Shown in pieces: positions 35,834 to 46,450 of a DNA stretch of 64,000 bases. The translations under genes and the position numbers were made by a program. This DNA is from Prostheceraeus crozeri (taxonomy: Eukaryota > Platyhelminthes > Polycladida > Euryleptidae), in the NCBI GenBank assembly GCA_907163375.1, contig CAJQUW010006150.1, positions 124,001-188,000 on the forward strand. The letters are read 5' to 3'. Each line of letters begins with the position of its first letter. Position 1 is the stretch's first letter. Below the pieces are notes generated by a model. The model did no database searches and was not told the origin of the DNA. It saw only the letters and a program-made list of their open reading frames with translations.

Positions 35834-36315
35834 TAGGAATGGCGGATGTCATCACTACCGGAGGACTGGTTTGCTTTCAATTTTTGGAGTAAGGCATAGG
35901 TTCTTTCAACAGAGATATTAGTTTTCCATTCCTTTGCTTCAGCCTTTTCTTCAACTCCTCGCAAAATATCAGGCCAGTTAGGAGGAGGGGAGAAGTTCGA
36001 TGCAAAACTAGCATTGATAGTCTCTGATGCATCATTTGAAATTGAAAGACTATTTGATTTGATATTATTCGTTGCACTGAGTACTTTCCATAATCCATTT
36101 GGTTTACCGTTTAGGCTTTCAATCCATTTCCTTTTTGCGCACTTCATTTCGCTTGTGACTTTCTCTTTATAGTGATAATAGAAATCAAAATTGCCTTTCC
36201 TGTAGGCATCATAGCGGAGGTTTATCATCATTTTCAATCTAGGTGTGATCCATGGTTTCTCTCGACCGGACATTCTTACAGTTTGTTGTGGGATGTTTTC
36301 CATAGCATTGTGCAA
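35834..36315 (-). pseudogene. LINE ORF2, linker between endonuclease and RT
   Basis: The frame begins at the 8.5-kb insertion boundary with HNAMENIPQQTVRMSGREKP and WITPRLKMMI. It is the typical post-endonuclease linker of CR1/L2-type proteins (KPWIT..LK..I..R..AY, then a basic helix with K.W...L and WK.L). It ends with SSGSDDIR, just before the start of the RT domain. The missing upstream part lies beyond the insertion at 44816, and the two join in frame (…NIFYSI | LHNAMEN). Confidence 0.85.
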
Positions 36316-36319
36316 ACCC

Positions 36320-37524
36320 GATTGACCAAATTCAATGGCACTCTATGGCATTCTATGACACGCAATGGGAGTGCCATAGCACACCTCACCATTCAATCGA
36401 AGTCAATTGGATCCAATTGCACTGGAAGTGGGAAAATATGAGTGCCATAGAAGCTATCCAAAAGAAGCAAACGCGCAGCGACAGTTTTGACTCCGTAATC
36501 TGACTTTATCCAATGATATTGCAACATTTGCATGTTCAGTATAATTTCAGATGCCTTTGGCATGTGCAACAGTCATTGTTAATCACATCCTTTGGTCGTG
36601 TCTCAGTGTCTCGTATTTTTATGAAAATCCGTCGTTTGCTGAATCAATCATCTTATCCGGTTTGTCTCAATCATCACACCAATGGAGTAAGTTCAAATGA
36701 AACTTCAGTTGTTCAGTATCATTGTTCAGTATCATTTGTATAGTCCATCAGTCAAATCATCAAGTCCTCATTGTTCCAGCAATTCATTCACGCACTGTTT
36801 TATTGAATTATGCAATTATTTAGATTTTTCGAGGTAGGAATTAGAACTACTGTAATATAAGATTTATGTAGACAGTCTTATCTATTCCTCGTTCAATTGT
36901 CGTATGTGTAAAGTAGCCATTTCAACAATACGTTCAAGTGCTATGCGATGTGCGTTATCATAGCACAAAAATTATTGTAAATTTGAATATTTTATCTAGA
37001 TTAAATTATTCAGGATATTAATTTGAAAATCGTAAAACTTTCTCAGCGAAGACCAACGCATAAACTTATGCTATAAGTTTTGAAGATAAGCTGTAATCAC
37101 TTAAATGATGCAGCAGTTAGTTACATCGAAATTGGAACAGAATTTTTATTATATTAGATACCGGGTGTATCTTTTGATTCCGCTTGTTTCATAGCTTTCT
37201 AAGTGGCCCAAGCATATTATGTTTTAAATTTCAGTTCGGGCTAATCGGGTTCTTTCAACGAGTCTGCTGCGTCATCTGAGAAATCCACTTTGGTGAAATC
37301 CTCGTATCGGTGTTTTAAGCCATGAAGTAAGTTATCAAGTCCTCGGTGTTCCAACAATTTATACACTACTATCTGATTGAATTATAGCCCAATTATTTTT
37401 GGTCTTTTGGTTATCACTTATCCGTTAAAAAACCGTTATTAAAACCGTTCTTTAATTTCACTTTCAAAACCTTTAATAGGTGTGCCATCAGGTTGACTCC
37501 ACTGTTTCACAAGTGGTTGGAAAG
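36320..37524. other. Left part of the insertion, unassigned
   Basis: No protein family. A direct repeat of about 75 bp is present: AATCATCAAGTCCTC...TGTTCCAGCAATT near 36755 recurs as AAGTTATCAAGTCCTC...TGTTCCAACAATT near 37325. Confidence 0.45.
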
Positions 37525-38840
37525 ATCAACTCGAGAAAATGAGAAATCGAACACAGATTTTCTTCAGCCAATTAAGAGAAAATATTGAATTATTATTCTG
37601 TGTAACGTTTCGCTTTCTGCTTCTGCTGATACAATCATAAAAATAAAGGGAACTTTAAAATCACATTGAACGAATTGTACTAGAGTCTGATGCATGGGAG
37701 CTGCTTTCTCTTGTTCCCACAGGCCGACGAATTTCTATGTTCTTTGCTGAGGTGCATAGTTGACCATTGAATCACTTTCATAGAAGGATTGGCACTGTAT
37801 GCAATTAGCAGTTGATAGACATGTGATATAGAGACAGTCACGTGAACTCACACTCTAGATCTTATTGTGCGAGCCAATTCTCCAACATATGTCGATGTGC
37901 AACCTATACATTCAATGAGACATATACAAAACTTTAGCAATCACACTTCAGATTTGTAAGACTGTGTACACTGTACAGAATACACAGTTAGCTATCATGT
38001 ATACACTCCTGTTGTGACATGGGTAGTAAAATATGAGATAGAGGTTTATTGGGGAAACAGACATTCAATGAGGTGGCAAGCTACATTTGTACCATATTCT
38101 TTTTATTTCTCTTGAATTCTCAATTCATTGCTATTTGGTAATGATGACCACAACTTTTCTCTTTCACCTCTTTCTCACTCAATATACTCACTTGCTTCAT
38201 AGCATGTCTGATAACTTTCTTTGGATAATCGCTCTTGCATTGCCGTTTGAAATTTGTGTTACATTCATGTCATTTTCCTTCAAAGCATCATTTTTTCACA
38301 TTTCTTGAAGTTCACCTAAGTTCAATTTTCAATGGATTGACGAGGATATATAAAAAATGGCATTAGTGTATATATGATAGCTATCTTTAAATACTGCACA
38401 CAGTCTTACAAATCTGAAGTGTGATTGCTAAAGTTTTGTATATGTCTCATTGAATGTACAGGTTGCACATCGACATATGTTGGAGAATTGGCTCGCACAA
38501 TAAGATCTAGAGTGTGAGTTCACGTGACTGTCTCTATATCACATGTCTATCAACTGCTAATTGCATACAGTGCCAATCCTTCTATGAAAGTGATTCAATG
38601 GTCAACTATGCACCTCAGCAAAGAACATAGAAATTCGTCGGCCTGTGGGAACAAGAGAAAGCAGCTCCCATGCATCAGACTCTAGTACAATTCGTTCAAT
38701 GTGATTTTAAAGTTCCCTTTATTTTTATGATTTTACCATCAGAAGCAGAAAGCGAAACGTTACACAGAAAAATAATTTCATATTTTTTCTTAATTGGCTG
38801 AAGACAATTTGTGTTTGATTTTTCATTTTCTCGAGCTGAT
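37525..38840. mobile_element. Inverted pair of PLE 3' ends (head-to-head)
   Basis: Arms at 37525 to about 38020 and about 38365 to 38840 are reverse complements with only scattered mismatches, separated by about 345 bp of unpaired AT-rich sequence. In the right arm (plus strand) the translation reads CTGCTSTYVGELARTIRSRV, a PLE-type GIY-YIG start (C..C...YVGE...RT...R, then a His). Near its end comes AGCAGAAAGCGAAACGTTAC, resembling the CGAAACGTT motif near PLE 3' ends. The left arm carries the same on the minus strand. So two 5'-truncated copies point outward from a shared centre. PLEs are known for inverted or tandem partial copies. High arm identity implies a young duplication or gene conversion. 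Confidence 0.65.
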
Positions 38841-39474
38841 TATTCAATGCTATCGATTATAACTAAGTGTTATTGCGCTTTATCAGGGTTGTACTACAGT
38901 AGTGCTACACTTGTTTATTACATTCGTGATGCACCGTGCGCAATATTCTGCGTAATAATGTGTTATAATGCTGTTCTTTTTGAAACTTAAGTAACCTTAA
39001 TCAGTGTGCCACGGCACTCTAACACGAAAAATTAATACACACACACGCAAGCATAATCGTAAAAGAAAATAATTCTCTGGAAGTCGTCATTAATATTAAA
39101 TTCGGTTGCCTTAAACTCATACTTCAAATTATAAGTTAGAATATTGAAGTCTAAACCAAAAATTGAATGGACTAAGATGCACTGTATAATTTCCTTTATT
39201 CTATAGATTGACGATGTTTCCCAAATACATGTGGTAATAACTTTAGATAGTCTAGGTAGCAAGGATTCCATTCCAATACGTTTCTTTAGTCACTCAGTTT
39301 TGTAGCCGCTGCACAACTTTCCCGCTTTCACGCCTACCTTGTGTGATTCATTCATTGCGCTAGGTACATGGGCAGCATGTAACCAATACGTTATCTGACC
39401 CCTATGTGCAAGCAATCTTAGTACAAACTCACAGGTTTCTCAAGTGATCGTCTTGAAATAGAACAGTAAAACTC
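38841..39474. other. Unassigned
   Basis: No supported gene; the minus frame 39032-39271 has chance composition. Confidence 0.35.
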
Positions 39475-40560
39475 ATGTTTACATTATGGATTATTTCCTC
39501 GAAACTTTGCATACTTACCTGCCAGATTCATCAAATACCTCAAGGTGTACCTCAAGGATCTCTTATTGGCTCTTACTTGTATTGTGTGGTCGCAGCATCT
39601 CTAACACCTGTTCATCACTCAACCCGGATGATCAAGTATATTGATGACGTGACTTTATGCATCCCGATTTTTAAAACTCAAGTTTGTTCCAATGTATCTG
39701 AAGAACACGCGAACATAAGCAGCTGGTCACTGGCAAACGGACTCTCTCTGAACTATGACAAATGCAAGTCCCTCTTCATTCGTAAAGTGCCTAGTTGTTT
39801 GCCTACACTATTGAATGATGTCAAGGATGTCGATGAACTGTGTATCTTGGGAGTTATACTCAACAGCCAATTGAGATGGGACAGCCACATTACCAAGCAG
39901 ATTAGCACTGCAAGTCAGCGTATGTATGGGTTGAGAATTCTGAAGCCTCTGGTACCACCTTCTTCCCTCGCAGCTATCTACCATTCTCTCATCCGAAGTT
40001 TGTTCGAATATGCATCGAGTGTCTTTATTCAATTGCCTGCCCATCTCGAATCTCGTTTGAATCGTTTTCAAAACCGAATCCATAAAATGGTATGTTCGCT
40101 GCCGAAAGACTTTCGAGCTACAGATTGCCCTTGCGGCAAGTTTCCACCACTCAAGCGTCGACGTGAAGAAGCTGCTGTCAAACTCTTCCATCTCTCTTCG
40201 AAGAACGAGAATCATATTCTCAACGGCATTATGCCAGACATCTCATGTCGATCCGGTCGTTATCTTCAACCCTACAGTGCAACATCTAGACGTTTTAATT
40301 CGTTTGTACCTTATACATGTGCATTATTTGAAGGCATTCCTGTTCAGTAGAACTTTGCTTTCTTATTTCTATTTTTTGATATTTTATTGAAGTATACCCA
40401 AGTACCCAAGTGTACTATATGCCTATAGGACAAAGTACTCTTTCATACTATACTCGTACATGTAATTTATCAATCGTACATTGTTTCCAAAGTGTATTCA
40501 TCAAGTGTTTTGTTAATGATTTTCATTCTCAATATAAATCATCTACTTCTACTTCTATAA
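39475..40560 (+). mobile_element. 5'-truncated LINE with a long open RT frame
   Basis: A 291-codon frame (39475-40350) starts inside the RT domain. From about 39535 it has GVPQGSLIGSYLY (motif B), KYIDDVTLC (motif C with both Asp), NYDKCKSLFIR (motif D) and CILGVILNSQLRWDSHI (motif E). Then come LRILKPLVPPSSLAAIYHSL, FEYASSVFI and a CPCGKFPPLKRRREEAAVKLF C-terminal segment. Motif A and everything upstream are absent. The frame is unbroken to its natural stop at 40348. The 3' UTR ends near 40560 with a CTACTTCTACTTCTA tail. The open frame suggests a fairly recent insertion. It is nested in the 36317-44815 insertion. Confidence 0.9.
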
Positions 40561-41505
40561 GCTAATCATCTCAACATGCAGTCTGACCAAATGGATTTCG
40601 GGTCTTAGTCATTGTTCCATTATGCATTTCCTGTTCAAAATCCCGCTGGGCGCACAGATGTGGACGTCACTCGACAAATGTTCATCATATTTCAAGCGAT
40701 TATCTTCAGCGATTATCTATTAATTTTCATCCACTGCATAATTTGCATTCTTGCTTTTGCTAATAATCCTTGCAAAGCGCAAAGAGAAATATAAAAACTG
40801 CTGATTGCGGCAAATGATTGCGGAACTTTTCTTCTCTCTTCTGCAGGCCTGTTATATCACGGAAGTTTTGATACCATTTATCGCTACTTGACAAGTAAAT
40901 TAGTTAAATAAATTAACTATTGGTTGTTGAAATTTTAGACGGCCGCCTTAAATAAAGTAATGTAAATTCCGACATTTAGTTGTTCTGATAGGAAATAGAT
41001 CAAGCAGCGTTTGTGATAAGAAAATGACGCTTTGCATCTAAGAATTTTTAAATGATAAAAAAGATAAATATTTTATTTGAAATTCTCTCAGAAGGAAGGA
41101 AATAATTACGAGAAAGTATTCATCTTTCGAATATAGTAAATAAGTGATGCTTCCTGTATTTGTCTTTATGCATGTATGTAATTAAGTATGCGTGATCCAC
41201 TAATGTATTATTGATGTACTAGCCATGATTCCCCATTCTATGTTATTTCCATGCTACAACTCCCATGAAACTGAGGTTTTCAGTTTTCAATGGCGAATTT
41301 TTCGACCGACTTTTCAAAGAAACAAAGAAGAGAATCTATTCATAAGGATGATTAGTTCCTCTCTAAATAAGCATGCATGGACCAAATGTAATGACAGAAA
41401 TCTAATATCACCGTCACTACAGTATATTAATTATCTATGAAGCTTGAATCCATTGTCCATAATTTTTGAAATTATTTTTATTATGTATTAAAATTAAAAT
41501 TCATA
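40561..41505. other. Unassigned
   Basis: No recognised feature; small frames at 40612-40794 and 41225-41440 have no motifs. Confidence 0.35.
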
Positions 41506-42854
41506 CAGTCCGTTTCATAAAAAGTGGATCATCCTAAAATTTGACAAAATAAAACATAAGTATGATACAGAAAGCATTTTTCATGTTATTTCATGTCCCT
41601 AATATATTTAAATGTCCTTATATAATCTGATAAGCTATGATACAGTAACGGCTCTTAAGAAGCTAATATTTTGTGACCCTACCCTTATTGTCAATAAAAT
41701 TACCAATTCGTCTAGGCATTGATTCGATGATATCGTTGATTTTGACTGATCTAACTTTCTCCACTCTCTTTTTAACAGTGACGTAAGTTGTGATACGCCA
41801 TCTGTAGGTAGCAGTGAACGACGAACGTTACGTTTTAGAATACTCCATACATTTTCTATGGGATTCAGATCAGGAGAACGAGCTGGCCAAGATAATGTCC
41901 TAAGCCCTAATTGAGACTTGCATAAGTTGACTCTACTACTCCTGTGACACGTAGCATTATCATACATAAATAACCAAGTCGATGGATCACCAAGTTGATC
42001 TGTCATTTGGCCAATGTTCATTCGTAAAACATTCACATAGCGTTCAGAATTCATGGTTCCTTGCTGTATGTGAAGTCTTCTACGAATAGTGGACTTAGAA
42101 ATAGACGAGTATAGTGCAGCCATCTCAGTTAACGAGAGACTTGGATCAACTTTAACAAATCTCCAAATTAGGCGGTCTATACGTTTGGATGTTTTGCGTG
42201 GACGGCCAGAGCCCTCTTTACGACAGAGTCGAAAATCATCATTATGCCATCGATGCACATTTGTGTAAAGGACATTTAGTCGCTTGCTTGTAGCTCGCAA
42301 AGAAAACCATGACACTTTGCCTTTTGTGAATGCGATCTCGTTATTGTTCATTTGTGCTTTGTATTGTTTTCAACCGGTGAGAGATAGATTTCTAGCTGAA
42401 AGCAATCAGGAGTGCTGCCAACACCACCGCAACGAAGTCAGGAAGCTATGGAACATGAAGTCCAGTTAATCACATGTAGCAGTTACATTATTGTTGATGA
42501 ATAATGGTGCTATACTGGCTCTGATTGACCGATTTTCTTTATTTTTGTTTTGCTTGATAGCTTTTGGCTTGTAGAACAACATATTACATAACAAAGAAAA
42601 CAAATGTAATTTTATAAGAGTGATGTATGATTTTGTGTAACATTGCTAAATGAAGATCAAATTATCTACTACTTTTTTATCTATAACAGGAAAACAACTC
42701 AATATTCATGCTTGAAATTTCCAAGAATGATATTAGTAAGCACGACTGACATATCTTCCAAATTTCAGAGAAATTCGTTCAAGTTTGGCGGAGTTAGACA
42801 AAGTTGAAGTTAAGGCGATGTTTAAAGGTGATCCATTTTTTATGAAACAATCTG
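41506..42854 (-). mobile_element. Tc1-like transposon, copy B (internally deleted)
   Basis: It runs from CAGTCCGTTTCATAAAAAGT at 41506 to the inverted end AATGGATCA.../GTTTCAT..CTG at 42854, flanked by TA on both sides (41504-41505, 42855-42856). Sequence is very similar to copy A at 12185-13840. It is 1349 bp because about 290 bp inside the transposase are missing. It lies in the 36317-44815 insertion, so it arrived after that element. Confidence 0.92.
41635..42351 (-). pseudogene. Tc1-like transposase with internal deletion
   Basis: A continuous 238-codon frame on the minus strand joins the helix-turn-helix region (to KSTIRRRL) directly to HIQQGTMNSERYVNVLRMNI. It keeps the second Asp (LFMYDNATCHRS) and the Glu in SPDLNPIENVW but lacks the segment holding WSDE, the first catalytic Asp. 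A five-codon gap near the N-terminus (KVSWFSLRA against KVSALLELGFSLRA in copy A) is a second deletion. The product could keep DNA-binding but not catalysis. The breakpoint carries ACTT on both sides in copy A, suggesting microhomology-mediated deletion. Confidence 0.9.
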
Positions 42855-43103
42855 TATTTGAATTTTAATGCAAACATGATAATCACTCTAATAAGCTTAA
42901 CCTCTTTCGTTTCATCTGATGCGGTTTTAGTGGGTGAAAGCTTAGGAGCATAAATCATATCAATAATAGCAGTGCTTTTAATTCTAAAATTCTACCAGCA
43001 TCGCAAGATGCTTGCAAAAAGTTAGAAAAGACAATAACTTTACGTACTTACACCTTGAATACGCGCATACATGCATGCATGGAAACCAATACAATGTTTC
43101 ATA

Positions 43104-43463
43104 AAGTTTCATTTTATTTGCTTATTGTCAAAAGCGCGTTTCGTCTGATTTCAGTAAGTGTGACACGCAGAATGAATCAAACTGATTGAAACATGATTCC
43201 TGCTAGAATATCGATCAAGCAATGGACAGTCATTGGACTAGCAATCACGAAATGAATAAGTAGTAGCTAAAAAGTACATATACAGAAAAATTACTAATAT
43301 GAGAAGTAGTGCATCGACAACTTGAATAAAAAGAAAGGACCATTGTTTGATCGATATTCTAGCAGGAATCATGTTTCAATCAGTTTGATTCATTCTGCGT
43401 GTCACACCTATACTGAGAGCAGACGAAACGCGGTTGTGACAATAAGCAAGTAAAATGAAACTT
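43104..43463. repeat. Foldback element with about 124-bp arms
   Basis: The left arm (43104-43227) and right arm (43338-43463) are close reverse complements. Shared blocks include AAGTTTCATTTTA.TTGCTT, GCGTTTCGTCTG and TGTGACACGCAGAATGAATC. The spacer is about 110 bp. No coding capacity. Arm identity is higher in the inner 70 bp. Confidence 0.85.
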
Positions 43464-43689
43464 CTGGCGTATTTTTCATCTTCAAGATCACAGCGGGGCA
43501 CAATTCCTTTATAATGCTATAATCCTATATAAATAATATAAATCTCCAATACAAGAAACATAGCAATTATCAAATATTCTTCAATTGCAATATTTTGCAT
43601 CATTTTTCACTTAAATGAAGTTTATCTGCCTATATGCAGAATCAACCTATCATTTATCGCATATTTATCATTTATTTCCCGTTTGTTGC

Positions 43690-44047
43690 AGATCAACTTC
43701 AACTACATTTCCCAATGGAAGAGAAAGAAATATGGAGAATGATTTCTGAGAAACTTTTCATCGAAACAAGTGTTCAAAAGACTAAAAAGAGAAAATATTA
43801 AAAATCATTGGCTGTTTTTTGAATTAATGGCGTTTTGTGAATAATCATGAAATTAGTTAACCCTTATCCATGTATTAGCTACAACTACAACAGATCAACA
43901 ACTTCAAACATTCCCACCAAAGAGAAAGAAATAAATGGAGAATGATGATTCTGAGACTTTCATCGAAAACAAGTGTTCAAAATATTAAAAATCATTGGCT
44001 GTTTTTTGAATTAATGGCGTTTTGTGAATAATCATGAAATTAGTTAA
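43690..44047 (+). repeat. Tandem duplication of about 187 bp
   Basis: Two adjacent units (to 43860 and to 44047) share GAGAAAGAAAT...ATGGAGAATGAT, ATCGAA.ACAAGTGTTCAAAA, and an identical block from AAAAATCATTGGCTG through GTTAACCCTTATCCATG. The second-unit boundary coincides with the left end of the TTAA-flanked MITE, whose first 25 bases are therefore also present at 43861. Confidence 0.8.
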
Positions 44048-44289
44048 CCCTTATCCATGTATTAGCTACTTTTTGTAGCTTTTCGTAATTAAAGTCGTTC
44101 CTGTAATTTAAGGGGTTTCACAATCACACAACTTTTTGAATGATCAAGTATAAGCATCAGCTTTCCCTTCTACTAGCTTCCATGGATTTTTTGTATGTAT
44201 TTAACTTGTAAAAGTGAAAATAATAAAAAAGCTACAAAATGTAGCTACTTACATGAATGAAGATAAAAATTTATTCACATGAATAAGGG
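44048..44289. mobile_element. MITE with TTAA target sites (piggyBac-like)
   Basis: The left end CCCTTATCCATGTATTAGCT, then AC with TTTTTGTAGC, matches the inverse of the right end, CCCTTATTCATGTGAATAAA with AGTAGCTACA.TTTGTAGC further in. It is bounded by TTAA at 44044-44047 and 44290-44293. TTAA duplication and ends starting with CCC are features of piggyBac-type elements. It has no coding capacity; a piggyBac transposase fragment lies far away at 63640-63982, with no shown relation. Confidence 0.7.
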
Positions 44290-44534
44290 TTAAAAAATAA
44301 TGCTCCATAGTGTGATTGATTTTCAAACTATTTTTTTGAAATCTGGGCCAGACTTTCACCGACATGTCAAGGGGATCGAAAGTAAAAAGTGCAAATACCT
44401 CATGCATGTTGTTGTCTTTATATTGACATTATCACTATTGCTAAACTAAACTGATTGTTCTTTACAATAATGATCACATAAAGCGTCAGTATGTCGCGGA
44501 GAGGCTTAGACACGCTGTAGCAATAGGAGCTGCC

Positions 44535-44645
44535 ATGCACGCTGAATTTCCCTAAATTCTATGGGACAGGATTTCCAGAAGATCGATAGGATTGGATTTC
44601 CCGAAATTCGATAGGACAGGATTTCCCACAAGTCTATGGGACAAA
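44535..44645. repeat. 25-bp subterminal repeats of the 8.5-kb insertion
   Basis: Read on the minus strand, GGAAATCCTGTCCTATCGAA plus TTTCG recurs about three times with small changes (GGAAATCCAATCC..., GGAAATCCTGTCCCATAG...). Further CCCAT/CCTAT-rich units continue to the right end. Such arrays are common near the termini of DNA transposons. Confidence 0.7.
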
Positions 44646-44815
44646 TTAGTCCCAGAGGCAATAGGATCAAAGTTCCCCAAAATTCAATGGGACAAAACTT
44701 TCCCACAGTGCCATAGAATGGAGTTCCATAGCAATAGCACTACCCGCTATAGGAAAATTACAATAATTCCGTAGGACGTTTCCTATAGGAGTGCCATAGA
44801 TTTTGGTTAATCGGG

Positions 44816-45650
44816 AAATGCTGTAAAAAATATTACATTTTTCTTTGAAGGGAACATCCATTCCATAGAATCTTTTCCAAGGAAAGGCATCTAATGAATG
44901 ACAAAATTTGGCAACATGACTATCACGAAAATCATAGACTTTAGCAAAATAAAACTTTTCCTTAGCTTTCTGCATGACATTATTGCAAGGTCTCAACGTA
45001 ACAGTACCGTGATCAGAACCTCCAATTGGGGGTCCTACTTTGATAGGGGAGTTGAGACATACAGGACATGCTTTACAATAGTAGGATGAAAGGACAGAGT
45101 CAGACAGAAGGATTTTATCAAGAATATTACCTTTCCGTGTAGGACAGTTGACTACTTGCTTAAGATTCAAACTTCCCTCAATACAGTTTGTAGGGAATCT
45201 ATTTAGGTCTCCAACAATCATGAGTTCAAAAGATGACAATGAATCGCAAACATAGATGATAAAATCATTCACTTGCTGATAATTGGAGCTATTCAAATTC
45301 GGAGGAATGTATATGACCAGTAAAGCAATACTTATTGAATTAAACTTTATACAAAGACATTCAATAAAATCCAGATTATCAACTAAAGGTTCAACAGTAT
45401 GAGGAATGTTGTTTCGTACGTAAGCACAAACGCCACCGCCTCTTCTGCCATCATGTCTGTCTTTTCTATGAAGACTGTATCCTGGAATTATTAGCTCGTC
45501 ATCAGAAATATTTTCATGTAACCAGGTTTCACAGAGGGCAATAACATCGGGTACTCTAGCGGAAGAAATTACACACAATTCGTCGTGCTTTGGACGTAGG
45601 GATTGTATGTTGGATAAAAGGATATAGGGGGGTACACAACATGAAAAACA
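44816..45650 (-). pseudogene. LINE ORF2, APE-type endonuclease domain
   Basis: The minus-strand frame starts next to the ORF1 stop with YILLSNIQSLRPKHDEL. It continues with the full apurinic-endonuclease-like domain: Asn in LSNIQSL, Glu in ALCETWL, GGGVCAYVR, VIYIPPNLN, Asp-Asn in IVGDLNRF, and SDH in GGSDHGTVTL. It runs to NIFYSI at the insertion boundary. All expected catalytic residues (N, E, D, N, S-D-H) are present. The enzyme nicks target DNA for priming. No stop occurs across about 275 codons, and the frame is also open into the ORF1 stop region, so ORF2 may start by overlap or reinitiation. Confidence 0.9.
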
Positions 45651-45652
45651 AT

Positions 45653-46450
45653 TTATTGAAAATTCTTGATATCATCCTTCCTTGTAATATTGTTTTTGTA
45701 GATGACGACGTCTTCCCCATTTCCTCTTCTGGTTTTCAATTCGTCACGAAGAGCCTTTTGTTCCTCCCTTTGTTTAAATGTCAGGTCATTATTTACGAAT
45801 ATGTGACGATATGAGTTCGAACTTGTGAGGGACTTAGAATTTTTCAAAATCCACATTTTCATTTCAGAGTCAGACAAAGTCACCCGCACAAGTCTTGATC
45901 TTTTGGAACTAGGCTTCCCGATTCTTGCTACAGAGAGCACAACTGCAGAATGGTTGCCGAGCTCGCGAAAAATGTCTTTAACTTTCGTTTCATCGCTTTG
46001 TTTCCTCTCGTCAACAGATCCACTTTGGTTCTCTGCTAATCCAGATTTAACCACATTCGATCGTCGATTCATCCGTTGCTCTAACTCATTTACAATGTCA
46101 TCAGAGTCAAAGCTGATAGACTTGGTGGATTTAGATTTCTCCTTCAACTCATTGATTTGGATTTGGAGAGAGTCGCACGTGGAACGTACATTCTTGAGAC
46201 TCTCCATGGTTTGGGATAACATTTCTTCAATTAATTTGAAATGACTGTTCAGTTTGTTGTCCATAATCTCAACGATGACATCCTTAGTAGCATATGGAGT
46301 GGCCGTTTGTCCCGCTTCTGGGGCATTGCAATTATTGATAGCCTTTCTCAGGACTGAAATCAATTGGTCTTTCGACAGCTTGGACATTTGGGCATTTGAC
46401 ATGCGTTTGACTAGTCCAAAATCAGGGTGCGCCTTTTCTTTCTCACTCAT
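45653..46450 (-). CDS. LINE ORF1 protein, intact
   Basis: A 265-codon uninterrupted frame starts with ATG at 46450 and ends at a TAA (45653). The middle (about residues 80-115) has the heptad pattern of a coiled coil (NKLNSHFKLIEEMLSQTMES, then LKNVRSTCDSLQIQINELKE). A basic domain follows (RMNRRSNVVKSGLAEN ... VKDIFRELG ... VARIGKPSSKRSRLVRVTLS), like the RRM-containing ORF1 proteins of CR1/L2/L1-type LINEs. These proteins bind element RNA as trimers. It lies directly upstream of the endonuclease frame. It is one of the few complete reading frames in the window. Confidence 0.88.
   Translation of the reverse strand: MSEKEKAHPDFGLVKRMSNAQMSKLSKDQLISVLRKAINNCNAPEAGQTATPYATKDVIVEIMDNKLNSHFKLIEEMLSQTMESLKNVRSTCDSLQIQINELKEKSKSTKSISFDSDDIVNELEQRMNRRSNVVKSGLAENQSGSVDERKQSDETKVKDIFRELGNHSAVVLSVARIGKPSSKRSRLVRVTLSDSEMKMWILKNSKSLTSSNSYRHIFVNNDLTFKQREEQKALRDELKTRRGNGEDVVIYKNNITRKDDIKNFQ

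Larger units (their letters stand above)
36317..44815. mobile_element. 8.5-kb TIR-bounded insertion within the LINE
   Basis: The left end CCCGATTGACCAAATTCAAT then GGCACTC matches the inverse of the right end, CCCGATTAACCAAAATCTAT then GGCACTC. It lies between the endonuclease and linker of one LINE. The host reading frame matches across the site if 2 bp (TT) are counted as target duplication. No transposase of its own is seen. The interior holds an inverted PLE pair (37525-38840), a LINE fragment (39475-40560), Tc1 copy B (41506-42854), a foldback (43104-43463) and a TTAA-flanked MITE (44048-44289). The original element may have been a much smaller MITE later enlarged by these. Left-end repeats (TGGCACTCTATGGCATTC, GGGAGTGCCATAG) and the right-end 25-bp array look like subterminal transposase-binding repeats. 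Superfamily not assigned. Confidence 0.75.
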
